From: Gibbula magus
Taxonomy: Eukaryota > Mollusca > Gastropoda > Trochida > Trochidae
NCBI GenBank assembly: GCA_936450465.1
Contig: OW388297.1
Span: 59,772,581 to 59,836,580 of the forward strand
DNA length: 64,000 nucleotides
Direction: 5' to 3'
The translations under genes were made by a program, and so were the position numbers. The notes beneath the pieces are model-generated. The model was not told where the DNA came from, made no database searches, and saw only the letters and a list, made by a program, of their open reading frames with translations. Shown one piece after another: positions 1 to 11,602 of this stretch (positions within the stretch are counted from its first letter, which is position 1; each line of letters opens with the position of its first letter).

Positions 1-410
1 AGATTTATCGGAACATTAGCGCTGGATTATCGAGGATGTGAGACATATTCCTGTGAGGCCTAATTGTGCAAAGTTTCGTTAGCTGCCACATACACAAATC
101 TAAATAAAGTGAGTCTCTGCATTTGTGAGGACATGATATCACTTGTGAACAAATAGTTTGTAGGTTTGTTTGCTTTGAAATAGACAATTTGACATTTTGA
201 TTAGGCAAGAATCTTTCTGAGAGTTTTAGTTTTTTTTTATAAGATGAGAATAGTTTTTTATGGTGTGCCCCCCTGTAAGTTCACAGATTAACCAAATCTA
301 CAATTTATAATCAATGGCATAAGTCATCGATGAGATGCAACTTTTGAACGGTCACCTAAAAAACTACATAAATGATTATGATGGTAACCTGTATTCATTG
401 TTTAATTCAG

Positions 411-688
411 ACACTCGAGAAGCTGCGTTTGTGTATGCAATCACAGCTGCTGGCGTTGTTTTTGCGGTGACGGAAGCGTGCAGCACGGGTCGATTGCTGC
501 AGTGCACTTGTGACAATAACATACGAGACGTGGCTACGGACGGCGAGTGGGAGTGGGGTGGATGCGGCGACAACGTCGAGTTCGGCTACCAAAAGTCACG
601 AGAATTCATGGATGCAAGACGTAGAAAAAAACGTCGTGGGGATGTAACGACTTTGGTCCAACTGCATAATAATGAAGCCGGTAGAATG
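411..688 (+). CDS. Wnt6: Wnt6-like internal exon (partial gene)
   Basis: This is one coding exon of a secreted Wnt glycoprotein, a lipid-modified ligand for Frizzled/LRP receptors. The exon is bounded by an acceptor (tttaattcag, ending at 410) and a donor (gtgagt at 689-694). It is open throughout; the apparent start at 335 lies in intron. The translation carries the Wnt core: TREAAFVYAITAAGV, then EACSTGRLLQCTC, WEWGGCGDNVEFGYQKSREFMDAR and TTLVQLHNNEAGR (given here as motifs). AITAAG, LLQC, WEWGGCGD, the basic RRKKRRGD run and LVQLHNNEAGR fit Wnt6 better than Wnt1, Wnt4 or Wnt11. The exon starts in phase 1 and ends in phase 0. The following CKCHGLSGSC exon was not found anywhere in the window, so the last exon is either far downstream or absent. 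No stop or frameshift is present. Confidence 0.9.
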
Positions 689-1015
689 GTGAGTAAATAA
701 CATCATGTTTGCTTGTGGAATCTTAAACTATAGGTAGACATATCGTACGAAATTGAATATATTGCATATTTTCATAGGTTCACCACATTGAGAGTAACGC
801 TCCTTCAGAGGAGAACGAGACCTGGTCATTCTACTCTTGTCAGCGGAATATGTCACGAACCTTTCACTTGACTGTAATATGTCACACCAATGTTCTTCTA
901 GGGTAGATGCAGGGCCTAGTCGAATTTAGTGACTTGACATTATTTTTCAATTTTGAAGTGATGATTTGCGGCGGGCGATCATGTAACCAATATGACAATT
1001 GCTTTTGTTTTCTGA

Positions 1016-2580
1016 TTAAGGATTCAGCAATTTTCCATATCAAGGATTTAGCAATTTTGTTTAATCCTTACTGTTATTGGCGTGTTTAAGGTCCACGAAA
1101 GGACCAGTTCCAATCTAAATTTCGATTTTTAACACTGGAAAAAAATTTACAAAATGTACTTTGAGACTTGAATTTTTTTTAAAAAGATGCGCAATATGAC
1201 ATTGGAAGCAAAAAAGTAAATCATGATGAATGCCATCTTGATTTTAGACACTTTGAGAAATCTTTTGACCCCATGCACCTTTGACAATCTCATCCTCTAG
1301 AGAGCTAATATTTGCACATAATGTAGCTGCGGCATTGTTTTTATTGGCTTTCTCCTCACTGACACTAATTTGCAATATTGTATTCACAGTGAGTACTTGA
1401 AATCTGGCAATTGTCCAAAATGTGTGCAACAACATTCCCCCATCGATCATTCCCCTAAATAACGGCAACACATAAATACACATAGTGTACCTCATTTGGA
1501 AGCTGAAAAAACTGCTGTTTATGTTTATATGAATCATATGTTTATATCAATCGAAGCTCTAGATCTAACCGTTTCCGGGTTACAGCATTTTAAAATCGAA
1601 CTTTTTGAAAAAGGGATGTTCAGCCTTCGAAACTAAAGGGACATAAATCTGTCAGAAATCTTTTGATTTTTAACATATTTTTGCAATCTGTTTAACATGA
1701 TTATCTTTACAACTCCACTACAGAACACTATCATATAAAAGTTGATAGTTGGGGCACAATTGAAGTAAAAAACACATTAAAACTTAGAAGAATTATTGAT
1801 CTTCAATCAAGAAAGATACAAACATGATTGATATGATTTTAAAGCGAATATTTTTCAAGCATTTTTCAACGATTGACGCGTGACAATCTGTTGAATACTG
1901 TCATTTTCGTCAAATTTCAAACACACACAAGTGCTTGGTTACATAATCAATTTAAACAGATTGTATACCTGCGTATGCACAATTTCAAGAGCAACATATT
2001 TTATGTTGAACCCTTTCATTAAAAAATGATAGTTCAGCTAAACATATTTTAGTATTTTCTTGAATATTCAACAGAACCTAACGCATTCAGTATGTATGCA
2101 ATGTAAATGATGATAACATCTACTTTTGTGGAAATTAAAGCACAACATTTTCTATGTTACACCTTAATATGAAAATATTAACCGTTTTATCTTAATCGTG
2201 AGAAACACATGTAGGGGTCCATTAATATGTGATTTTTCCATGTTCAGCTAGAGTCAACAGCAAAATTTTCAAAATACATCTACAGACTTGCAACTTTTTG
2301 GAACGATTGACAATGTCATTGTGACAAAAAAGTAAAATATATGGAATTCCTAGGTCACATGATTTAGCTACCATTTTTTTTATTTTCTTTAAAATTATGC
2401 AATTTTGACGTGGGAGATTTGCGTTTCAATAAATCTACAGACATGTTAGAGACTTGCAACTTCCGTCAAACATGTGCAATAACAATGGATGGATGTTTCA
2501 ATTCATGACATTCAAATTAATTGCAATTGACTAATCCATGCCGTGAACCCTCTTATCATCACTTGTGACTATATTTGTTA
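1016..2580 (+). repeat. Interspersed repeat, copy A (AAGGATTCAGC family)
   Basis: Non-coding sequence that matches 54656-55595 in the same orientation. Shared landmarks are the AAGGATTCAG start, a TTATTGGCGTGTTTA-like block, a block reading TTTTGACCCCATGC then CTTTGACAATCT, and an end near ATCACTTGTGACTATATTT. Copy A is about 650 bp longer: roughly 1545-2240 is absent from copy B and matches, in reverse complement, part of the element at 15721-17050. The right terminus here is degraded (GTGAACCCTCTT where copy B has GCTGAATCCTT). No ORF. A non-autonomous element is likely; superfamily unknown. Confidence 0.6.
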
Positions 2581-4070
2581 TCATTATTATTTCAAGAAAC
2601 TTTGAACCTGGATCTATAACAACAATGAAGCAAAACATCCAATTATTACAACCCTATATAGCCCTTAACCTAGAATCGTGATTTTAAGATGTTGAGCCAG
2701 ATGAGTTGGTAGTCGAGTAGTGTAATGTCATAACTCATACCTCATCAAGAAAAACTTTCCCCAAAATAGGGAAAATTTCATTACTTTAGAAATGACTTAC
2801 TCGTAAATTAACCCTCAGTCGAGCAAGGAGCTGGATGGGAAATTCCGACAGATATGCACTGGTTAGTTACTCGAGTTTTGAGTAAGGCATTGACTACTTA
2901 ATTGCTGATCAAAGTTGTACCTCAAAGGTTAATAGAGACACATATTAAGGATAGCAACCATGTAATATTGGGTGGGGATACTCATACATCGATCACATAT
3001 TTTTTACTTTGAATAAGCTCTTCTAATAATACAGAATAAGTAACTGGTTAGTTTTCGTTTTGGTTATTCAAATTAGGAACTGGTTTCCTATTCGCTCTTA
3101 ACCCTGTGTTACTATTTACTGTATAGTCTTGATGCCAAGCAGACAATAAGGGATAGGGGGATATATACAATTATCAATGGGTATTTATTTGTTGTTAAAG
3201 GGATAGAATAAATATATAACAGTATTATATTTATCAAAGATATCAAATTGGCAATATTGGCTTTAGACGATCTTACATTGACCATGCATGGTGCGTGTAA
3301 TTCTAATGTAAGTGTGAATAGATCTTAAGGATTCGGTTTCTCTGGGATAGGTAGGTTCTACAAATGTAGACTCTGATTTCTATTCCTTGAGACTTACTGT
3401 TAAGCTGTTCTTTATCTTCTGAATAATAAATAAGAAAATGATAACTGAGCAAAAGTTCACAAAATGGTCCTTGACGCCTCAAAGGAATTTTAAGGTAAAT
3501 TCATCTATATTGCCAAAATTTGGTATTACTCCTGTGTTTCCATCCTGTATTTGACCAAAAGATATTAATAGGTTTTAGCAAAGCATTCAGTTTGTTTACC
3601 CAAAAATTGGAACAATTGCACCAACTCTTAATGGTGTGTTGTAATTCAGGAAGCGCATGATTTTGACCAAGTGGAAGCCGACCGTATTGTGCAAGTGGAG
3701 ATAAAAGAGAAATACAAGTTCGAATGCAATCTTGGAATTGTCCCCATTTCTTTATTCATTGATTAGAAACACTATTTGAATTCAATACTAATCTAGGAAT
3801 GTACTCGACTGCGCCTGAAGTAAGTTCTGTGGCTGTTTCCAGAAAAAAAAACAATGTTTAAATTTAGGAAAGGACCCATATATGCAGAAAAGTAATGTAA
3901 AATGATTAAAATAAACTTGATAAGAACATCCTTCAATAACTTTTAATCAATCACTATACCGCATAAGTTTTACTTAAATAGTTGTCTATTTGTTTTCCCG
4001 GTAAACTACCTCAGAAGCAAACCTCATTTATGACTATGGGATTTACTCGGAACAACGGGTATTACCTGAC
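2581..4070. other. Non-coding stretch, nothing recognised
   Basis: AT-rich sequence with no convincing ORF, RNA gene or repeat structure. A short open stretch follows a weak acceptor-like site near 3650 but ends at once at a stop near 3764, and I could not tie it to any gene. Confidence 0.4.
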
Positions 4071-4271
4071 AACAAGTCAGAGGGGTAGGACGTGTGTGAG
4101 CGAGTTCTGACAGCAAGTGTTACCAAGTCTATTACACAGAAGACAAATGTATTATTTGTAACTACACACGCCATCAGTGAATATACAACGGGAATGTACG
4201 AAGAGAAATACAAAAGAAGATTGTGGCGACTATTTCACACGAATTTGGACATTGTTGGACTTATACGCTGA

Positions 4272-4795
4272 ATGAGGTATGGTGCTTTTGAAATGGCATC
4301 ATCTCCCCAAATATATGCAACACAAACCCCAAATCAAACTGACTACGATATTCTTAATGAACTTGATGAGATATTGATGGAACATGACAAAGTTACATCT
4401 GAAAGAAAGCTGACAGAAATATACCAGAACGATGTGAAGAAAATTAACGATATTCAACTTTCATTGTATGACATTGCAAAGAAAGACAATGAAGACTTCC
4501 CAGAAGGTGTACTCATTTGAAGAGTAAATCGCGGGGGACAAAATGTGCATCAGAAGTATTCATCTGACGTATATCATCTGTACAAGTACATCTATTCCGG
4601 GACATGTGATCCAACAAGAAGTTCTCAGCAGACACAAACTACGTGGTAAAAGTGAGTGTGATGTTCAAACAAGTGACTGTAGTGACGTGGAAATTGATTT
4701 GTTTGACAAGTGTAGGGACAAAGATATGTTGTGTCAAATTTTGAGTAAGTTGTTGTCAATTCATGATGATAGGAAACATCAGTTAAGTTAATGTT
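4272..4795 (+). pseudogene. Degenerate coding relic, possibly LINE ORF1
   Basis: An open stretch from 4272 runs to a TGA at 4518-4520. The same frame stays open beyond it to about 4645, and another frame continues from there to 4791. That pattern is one coding region broken by a stop and a frameshift. The first part is acidic and coiled-coil-like (NELDEILMEHDKV, then KKINDIQLSLYDIAKK). No family is recognised. Its place upstream of LINE remains on the same strand suggests an ORF1-type protein, but a decayed host gene cannot be excluded. Confidence 0.3.
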
Positions 4796-4862
4796 AAGTA
4801 TTAATGTTAAGCTACAGAATATACAGGATACCTATGAATGTGATATGAGGCGAATGTTGTTT

Positions 4863-4990
4863 CATAAGATAAGATAAGTTTATTTACACAGAAAACACTC
4901 ATTTGGGCAGTGTACAAATACAAACATTATGAAATGTATTTCTTTTCTTAGATGCCAAATAATGCAGGTGACATTCTGCTTCCAATAATT
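4863..4990 (-). repeat. LINE or SINE 3' tail with (TTATC)n end
   Basis: Read on the minus strand, this ends in GTGTAAATAAACTTATCTTA and further TTATC units. An AATAAA-containing 3' end followed by a short tandem is typical of a non-LTR element. The pentamer tail is like that of the Rex1-like LINE ending at 26006. The piece is heavily 5'-truncated and has no coding sequence. Confidence 0.5.
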
Positions 4991-5174
4991 TGGAAATAAA
5001 AATATTGTTTACATTCTTTATATTAATAACCCATCAACAGCTGACGGCTATTTCACGTGTAAAACCCACCCCCTGAGATAGACTAAGATCACGTGACTAA
5101 CATTCCAAAAAGAATTGTGGTTAGAGCTTGATCCAGTCTAAGCGTGGTGGCGGAACGTAGTTTGTCTAATTCAA

Positions 5175-5790
5175 ATGTTTGTTGCTATCATAAAAATTGA
5201 TGTTCATTGTCCCACTGCTAATTTTAACCGACTGCAGAAGTTGCAAACAATGGAGAGGAGTACACGTTTTATTGGTTGCGATGTAAGAGTTCAGACGGCT
5301 GAGGCGAATCGACGTTATGTTACCATGGGCACACTTAATCACGAGGGAGCGGCGTGGAACAGCGGGAACGTCATTCGATTGTTACGTCATCAACAAAAAA
5401 TATACCTTTATTGTCTGATAAAGTACTCTTTTTTTTATTGTTCGAACCGCTAGGCATCTTAGAAACATAAATACAATAATTATTGTACAAATATCTTTCA
5501 GGTGAAAAGTACTTATGAGAAAAAGAATGATGAAATTAAGCATTATTCATCAGAACTACATGAATCAAAATGCCAACTTGAAATTCAGAATCGGGAAATC
5601 AGATCATTGAAATGTGAAATGAAGGATAATACAAGTGAAATTGCAATAATTAAAGACAAGCTTTGTGGCAACATTGCATAAATTAACAAACAAGCTGGTA
5701 CTATCGATGGCAAAATAGATTGTATGAACAAGAGAAGCAAGCTTCTCTATTCAGAGACTGTGAAGACCCAAAGCCCTTCTCGGTTTCCAA
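5175..5790 (+). pseudogene. Coding-like relic with coiled coil upstream of the LINE
   Basis: An unrecognised open frame runs 5175-5453. From 5503, just after a tract resembling a splice acceptor (atctttcag), comes a strongly coiled-coil, charged segment (KSTYEKKNDEIKHYSSEL, then IRSLKCEMKDNTSEIAIIKD) that stops near 5680. It could be more of the relic at 4272-4795, interrupted by the tail at 4863-4990 and the LINE at 5790. Function unknown. Confidence 0.25.
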
Positions 5791-5794
5791 GGGT

Positions 5795-5816
5795 CACGTG
5801 ATCAAGATGGCGGACT
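5795..5816 (+). promoter_or_regulatory. LINE 5' end with E-box and YY1-like site
   Basis: CACGTG lies at about 5796-5801 and CAAGATGGCGG at about 5805-5815, about 100 bp before the ORF1 start at 5913. In mammalian L1 a CAAGATGGC box at the very 5' end binds YY1 and fixes the transcription start. The similarity suggests an internal promoter here; this is inference from one motif. Confidence 0.35.
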
Positions 5817-5912
5817 GAGGACGTGTTTGTGATTACCTCCTACCTGGGTTTTATCTATCACCATTGTTTTGCATAAAAATCACCTTGCAACTCTTAATCA
5901 GTCATTAAGCGT

Positions 5913-6967
5913 ATGCCTACCGGCTCCTTGACAGAAAATAAAAGAAGAAAGAACAAGAAACGTAAAACTAATTCTTTCAACGAATCGGACGATTCTCCAA
6001 AGCACATACTGCAAACAAACATGGCGACCGCTCCGAGTTCAACCCCAAATATGCACAGTACAGGTACAGCAGTACGTGAGTCTCTTGATACCGTATATTC
6101 TCCGTCTACAAGCATGCAACCCTATGGTTTCACCACACCAACTGGACACTACACTGTACCGTATTGTCCTTGCAGCAGCTCAAGTCAAGACCAGCTGAAT
6201 AGAATTGAGCAAAAACTGTCCAAGTTGGATCTGATTGAATGTAACATTAATGAAATCAAATCAAGAGTTACTGGCCTGGAGTTAAAAGTACAGAGTTTTG
6301 AAACACTCAGACAACAGGTTGGGGAGCTTGAAAAAGCTACTGTATTTCTCGGAGAAAGTTTTGATGAATTAAAGAAGTCAAAAGCTGAAATGGAATTCGA
6401 CATACAGATTCTAATGGAGAGAGGGGAAGGTGTGAGTGAAATGACGAAAGATCATTTGCGTTTAAAGGAAAACTTCATTGATTTGAGATGCGGGACAATG
6501 AGGGACAACTTAATCTTTACGCGTATCCCAGAGGCTCAACATGACGGGGAAGACAGTGCTGAAAAATCATTTGAAGATTGTGAGCTGGTTCTGAAGCGTT
6601 TCATCAATCAAGAGATGAAAATGGATAGTGAACATCTTCACCAAGGTATGCATCTGATGAAGTAAAACCTCGCCCAATCGTTGCCAAATTCCTCTACACC
6701 AAGGAACGGGATACTGTGAAGAGAGGTGGTCGGGCGTTAAAAGGTAAACCTTATGGCACAAGTGAACAATTCCCAGAAGAAGTTAGTGACTATAGGAGAG
6801 AAGTGTTGTTCCCAGAGATGAGAAAAGCACGCAATCAAGGCAAACAAGCTAACGTCGTAGTTGACAAATTATATGTTGACAATATCCTACAAAATGTAGA
6901 GCCACCCCCACCCTATCGAGAGCCTCAAACACGTAGTGTAAACAACACCAGAACGAGGCGGAGTTAG
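5913..6967 (+). pseudogene. LINE ORF1 protein (coiled coil + Transposase_22-like), frameshifted
   Basis: The RNA-binding chaperone partner of an L1-like LINE. The ORF starts at ATG 5913 with a basic N-terminus (KRRKNKKRK at residues 10-18), then a Ser/Thr/Pro-rich linker, then a coiled coil from about residue 90 to 190 (repeated LEKATVFLGESFDELKKSK-type heptads), then the conserved RDNLIFTRIPE block near residue 202. Frame is lost near 6655 and resumes in another frame with RPIVAKFLYTKERDTVKRG and YGTSEQFPEEV, the usual C-terminal domain, ending at a stop near 6967. The frameshift makes it non-functional. Confidence 0.75.
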
Positions 6968-7112
6968 AGGTACGCGGGTGGGCATGAACCATGTGAGCGC
7001 GTGAAGTGTGCTCTCAACTCTGCTGAGTTACACATGAACACGGCAGGGACCTATGAATGTGTGAGTAACAATTATTTAAGCAACAATAATAACTTTATTT
7101 CATCTACCAGTT

Positions 7113-8430
7113 ATGATATCTTATGTAAGTGACGGGACGTGTGGTGTGCCATGTGCTCAAAATGTTGGAGAGTTGAACACTGATATCGAGAATGACATTG
7201 AACATCTTAGAAATGACGATGCGCAATGCACTAACAATTTTGTTTCATTAAAATGTACAGTGAACTCTATTAACCCCATTTTACCAAATATTACAGCTTC
7301 TCAACATTCCGTTTATAACAATTCGGATATGGATTGTAATGTAAATGAGTTAATTCTTATATCACCAACCACAGCAGCTACTTCCAACTCTCACCAGTCT
7401 ATGTTTAACCATGCCAATGTGGATGGTAATGCTGTTGAGCTATGTTTTAGTTCCCTGAAAATTGCAATTCCGTCACATCACTCTATGTTATGCAATTTGA
7501 ATGTGGATGATAATGTTGATGAAAGAATCAGTAACTCGGTTGACACTGCTGCATCTGATGAAACTCCTAGTCACCCCCAACTCTTAACGTCCTTAGTTTG
7601 AACGTATGTGGCCTGAGACACAGACTGGAATATGCAGAATTTGGTGAGTTAATTAATTTGTATGATATAATCGGTTTCCAAGAAACCAAAACAGACATAT
7701 TTGATGACTTAGAAATTCTGGGTTACTCTTTGCATTTCATGCATCGAATGAAATCCAGTAGAAAATTTGGTGGTATTGGGGTTGCATATAAAGATGAATG
7801 TATGCTTAATGTAACATTCCATAAAAGCCATAGTAATGAGTTTGTTCTATGGATACAGATTTCAAAAGCCCTTATTTCTAGTGAATATGACATGTACCTT
7901 GGGTTTGTGTACCTGCCTCCTGAAGGATCGAAATATTTTAACAATGATGCATTCTATATAATTGAACAATCGGCATTACATTTTCAGGCACTTTCTGAAA
8001 AGGTGTCCTTAGTAGGTGATTTTAATGCCAGGACGAGTACATCATGTGAGTATTGTAGTATTGATGAACGTCTGATGAATTAGATATCGATGTATTAGAT
8101 AGTGGAAATGATCTAGACCCAGAAGCATTTTTAAATTCCCTTAATTTGCCACTGCAAAGAATTTCACAAGACAGAAGTAGAATAAATAGTCATGGACTCT
8201 ACCAAATGTGCAAAGGCTTAAACATGTTCATTTGTAATGGCCGAATACAACCTGATGATGTGAAAGGTAAACCTACTTGTAAAGACAAATCTGTCGTTGA
8301 TTGTCTGATTGCTTCTCCATCAGCACTTCGCATGACTTGTAACTTTACAGTTGAAGAATTCTTACCCTTTTACTCAGATGTACACTGCCCATTATCATTT
8401 TCCATATTAGCTCCGACCGCCCCGGATGTT
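7113..8430 (+). pseudogene. LINE ORF2, N-terminal leader and endonuclease domain
   Basis: 7113-7601 is a Ser/Asn-rich leader without recognised domains. From about 7578, in another frame, the EEP (APE-type) endonuclease begins: LNVCGL, IGFQETK (catalytic Glu), GIGVAYKD, GFVYLPPEGS and VGDFNART (catalytic Asp/Asn). A stop near 8083 breaks the frame. The domain resumes in 8146-8430 with SVVDCLIASPSAL and closes with YSDVHCPLSF, the SDH-type end motif. This enzyme nicks target DNA for target-primed reverse transcription. The frameshift near 7590 and the stop make it inactive. Confidence 0.8.
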
Positions 8431-10219
8431 GATCAGGCCGTCCCTAGCGCAACTAAAGGCACATCCATACAGGCAAATCAACCAAACCATTTTTATCATA
8501 AACTTGCCACTCAGTTCCATGATCATATCGATACGAAGAAGCTCGACAGCATACTCGATCGAATTGAGTCCAGCAATATCATAGATCAACAGTTTGTCTG
8601 TGACATCGCTTCTGATATTTCAAAAGTGTTTCTTGATGCAGTATAGAAATGCATCCAAATCATACAAAAAGTGCATAGATAAACAGATCAAACAATATAA
8701 AGCTAATGCAAGAACCATTCTTCGCCACAATAAAAGACATTCTCCAAAGGAATATTGGAATGTTTTGAAAAACTCTACAAGCACTGAACATGATAAAGAA
8801 CCCAACTTGAATACATTTTTTGAATTTTTTAAAGAATTAAATGTCAGAACGATAAAAATCCTCCACAACTGTGTGATAATCCAAACGTAGTTGATTCGGA
8901 TATCCTAAATTCAGATATCACTTGTGATGAAATATTATCTGCAGTTAAAAAGCTAAAAAATAATAAAGCACCAGGTATTGATCTTATAGCAAACGAGTTT
9001 TTTAAACATGCTCCAGCGGTATTATTTACAATATATAGACAAAATACTTTAATATAATATTATCATCGGGCTTTATACCAAAGGATTGGCTCACAGGAAT
9101 GATAAAACCTTTATACAAGAAAAAAGGAAATATGTTAGATCCCAACTCATATCGACCTATTACCCTTCTTAGTTGTTTCGGTAAGCTGTTTACTAGTATT
9201 TTAAATAACAGATTAACAACATTTGTTGAAGTAGAAGATGTCATTTCGCCTGCTCAAACCGGGTTTCGGAAAGGCTTCTCAACAGTGGATAACCTATTTG
9301 TGATATCATTACTGATGGATTTCCTCAAAATGTCTAAACAAAAGCTATACTGCGTCTTTATTGACTTTACTAAGGCTTTTGATTCTTATGGAGAGCTGGA
9401 CTATGGCACAAAATGATCAACGCTGGCGTTTCGGGGAGGTTTCTCACTCTAATTAAAAATATGTATAGCGATATCAAGTCAACAGTACTTTTGAATAACA
9501 AGATCTCACCCTTTTTCCCATGTATGTCTGGTATAAGACAAGGAGAAAATCTGTCCCCTCTATTATTTGCATTCTTTATAAATGATCTAGAATCGCACCT
9601 ATTAAACAGTGGTTGTCGAGGTATTAAATTAGAGTATTCGGAAACCTATGTTACTCTCTGGATCCAAATAATAATATTACTGTATGCCGATGACACAGCT
9701 TTGCTTAGTAATGATTTAGATGATCTTAAAAAATCTCTTGATGTATTCTATCATTACTGTAACGATTGGAAGTTAACTGTCAATCTATCAAAAACCAAAG
9801 TTGTAGTTTTTGGTAGTGGCCCTGCTAAGTCATTTAAAGTTTATTATGGTGATAAGCATCTTGAGGTATTAGATTCGTATTGTTATCTTGGTATTTACCT
9901 CCACCGTAATAGGAGATTTAACTATGCTATCAAAGAACTTGTAAATACGGGTACAAAGGCAATGTTTGCACTTTTAAAGAAATCCCGCAACGTAAACCTA
10001 CCAATTGATTTTATTTTTGATGTCATGATAGAACCAATTTTATTATATGGTTGTGAAGTTTGGAGATTCGAAAAAATTAACTTAATTGAAAGACTACATG
10101 TAAAATTCATGAAACTTGCGGCAGGACTTCGGAACTCCACCCCAGATTATATGTTATATGGAGAATTTGGACGATACCCTATCTATATTAGATCATGTAA
10201 GCGGCTTATACGTTTTTGA
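8431..10219 (+). pseudogene. LINE ORF2, linker and reverse transcriptase
   Basis: After the endonuclease the linker runs to about 8890, with a frame change near 8640. RT motifs then follow: AVKKLKNNKAPGID (about 8940-8985), KPLYKKKGNMLDPNSYRPI (from about 9100), QTGFRKGFSTVDNL, VFIDFTKAFDS (about 9350-9380, first catalytic Asp), SGIRQGENLSPLLFAFF (about 9530) and LYADDTALLS (about 9680-9710, catalytic Asp pair intact). Breaks include a stop near 8890, damage near 9055 and a frameshift near 9385. The GENLSP motif and L1-like ORF1 suggest the L1/Tx1 group; related mollusc elements of other names are possible. Confidence 0.8.
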
Positions 10220-10850
10220 CATAATATAACAAATACATACCAAACTAAACTATCATATACTATTTATTCTATCACGCTCCGTTTTAGCGGAGAAAATCTC
10301 ACGTCTCCGTGGATTGGTTTTGTAAAAAAGACACTGAATGAATGTGGTCTATCTGAACTTTTTAATAACCCATTTATCTGTACAACTAAATTTCTCTCTT
10401 ACAAAGTAGAACAGATCCTCAAAGATCAATTTCTACAGAAATGGAATGCTTCCCTTTTACAGAGCCCAAAATCCTCATTTTATCGTATCTTAAAAAATGA
10501 TCTGAATTTTGAGAGGTATCTTTTTCTTCCAAAGACATTTATATCCCTATTTTACGATTTAGAACCAGCAATCACCACTACCTGTAGAAGTTGGCCGTTG
10601 GGAAAATGTTCCTAGAGAAAATCGTGTGTGTATTCTATGTAACTCCTCTGTTGTCGGAGATGAACTTCACTATCTGTTTAAATGCGAAGCACTTTTACTT
10701 TATAGACAATCATACTTACCTCTGTATATAAACCCACTGAACCCACTGAAAGTAAAAGGACTATTTTCATCTACTAAGATCTGGAACCTAAAAAATATTG
10801 CTAAGTTTATCAATGTAATATTTCAATCAACTAAGATGTAATATTCGCCA
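10220..10850 (+). pseudogene. LINE ORF2 C-terminal region with zinc finger
   Basis: Coding similarity continues past 10219 in broken frames. 10626-10841 carries CILCNSSVVGDELHYLFKC, a CxxC...H...C zinc-binding segment (zf-RVT type) that closes many LINE ORF2 proteins. The frame ends at a stop near 10841, followed by the 3' UTR. The related finger in the minus-strand LINE at 23769-24608 is similar in layout. Confidence 0.65.
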
Positions 10851-10945
10851 TCTTGACATGTTTATTTAGATGTATATACATTTGTTTGTATTCTCATGTA
10901 CCACTGTTGGTGGTTTTACGGGAAATAAACTGAACTGAACATAAC
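10851..10945 (+). other. LINE 3' UTR hairpin and tail
   Basis: About 10897-10912 reads ACCACTGTTGGTGGT, a short stem-loop. It is followed by AATAAA (about 10924) and an ACTGAACTGA-type repeat. A matching layout, with CATGTACCAC then GGTGG then AATAAAA, occurs at 48370-48405. Such hairpins are the site recognised by the reverse transcriptase in several LINE families. Confidence 0.55.
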
Positions 10946-11149
10946 TGAACTCGACCTCTGACCACTCACTTTGAAAGAGTGCCAATTACACCACAAGCAA
11001 CCTCCCCTGAGCTGATTGGTAATAACGTCATCATTGAGGGTGTCACTCAAGACTCTCTGACCGACAGCGACTATCAGGGGGTAACAGTAAGGTAAACAGC
11101 TCTACGGATTGTGACGAGAACACACAACGAACTATTAAATTATCAAGCC

Positions 11150-11602
11150 ATTGAAAGAAAGATTTTACAGGGTATCACGACCAAAACGAAGCGTCTTGTC
11201 CTCTCCTATGTCAAGGCTACACAGCCATTTGGTGCTGTTCAAGATGCAATCAATGACTTTACTAAAAGTAGAGGCATTACTTAAAATAATACTGCTTAAC
11301 GCTGGAAAGGCCATAACCCATGTATACACTTGTGATAAATGTTCCAGTGCAATGTGCAAAAACCATCCTTGACGATTATGAATTTTGGCCAGTTAATGTA
11401 AATTGCCGTGAATAGGATCCACACAAGTATTGGTACGCACAAGATGGTGACTCTACGAGACCAGATATTCAGCAGAAATGATGTATTTGAACATTGCTAT
11501 CATCGTATACACACTACTTATAACTACCAATATAACTGGTCTACACCAGTAAACTTACACCCTATATTACATAGAGTAACATATAACGTACATGAAATAT
11601 GA
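11150..11602 (+). pseudogene. LINE ORF1-like C-terminal relic
   Basis: Broken coding sequence in all three plus frames. Recognisable pieces are ERKILQGITTKTKRL and SYVKATQPFGAVQDAI (about 11150-11270), DDYEFWPVNVNCRE (about 11370-11412) and HKYWYAQDGD (about 11418-11450). An FWP..V.CR.W block is common at the end of gag-like ORF1 proteins of mollusc LINEs; that link is from memory and not tested. It probably belongs with the ORF2 remnant at 12560-14260 on the same strand. Confidence 0.35.

Larger units (their letters stand above)
5790..10945 (+). mobile_element. L1/Tx1-like LINE, near full length, inactive
   Basis: A non-LTR retrotransposon of about 5.15 kb. It has a 5' end with GTCACGTGATCAAGATGGCG (an E-box plus a YY1-like CAAGATGG, as at the 5' end of mammalian L1), an ORF1 with coiled coil and RNA-binding-like C-terminus, and an ORF2 with apurinic-type endonuclease, reverse transcriptase and a terminal CxxC...H...C finger. 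The 3' UTR has a small hairpin, AATAAA and an ACTGA-type short repeat. Several frameshifts and stops break both ORFs. I found no target-site duplication. The clade call rests on domain style. Confidence 0.8.

Noticed and set aside
335..410. Start codon at 335 as the beginning of the Wnt protein.
   Set aside because: The codons before 411 have no Wnt similarity and a splice acceptor ends at 410; this is intron.
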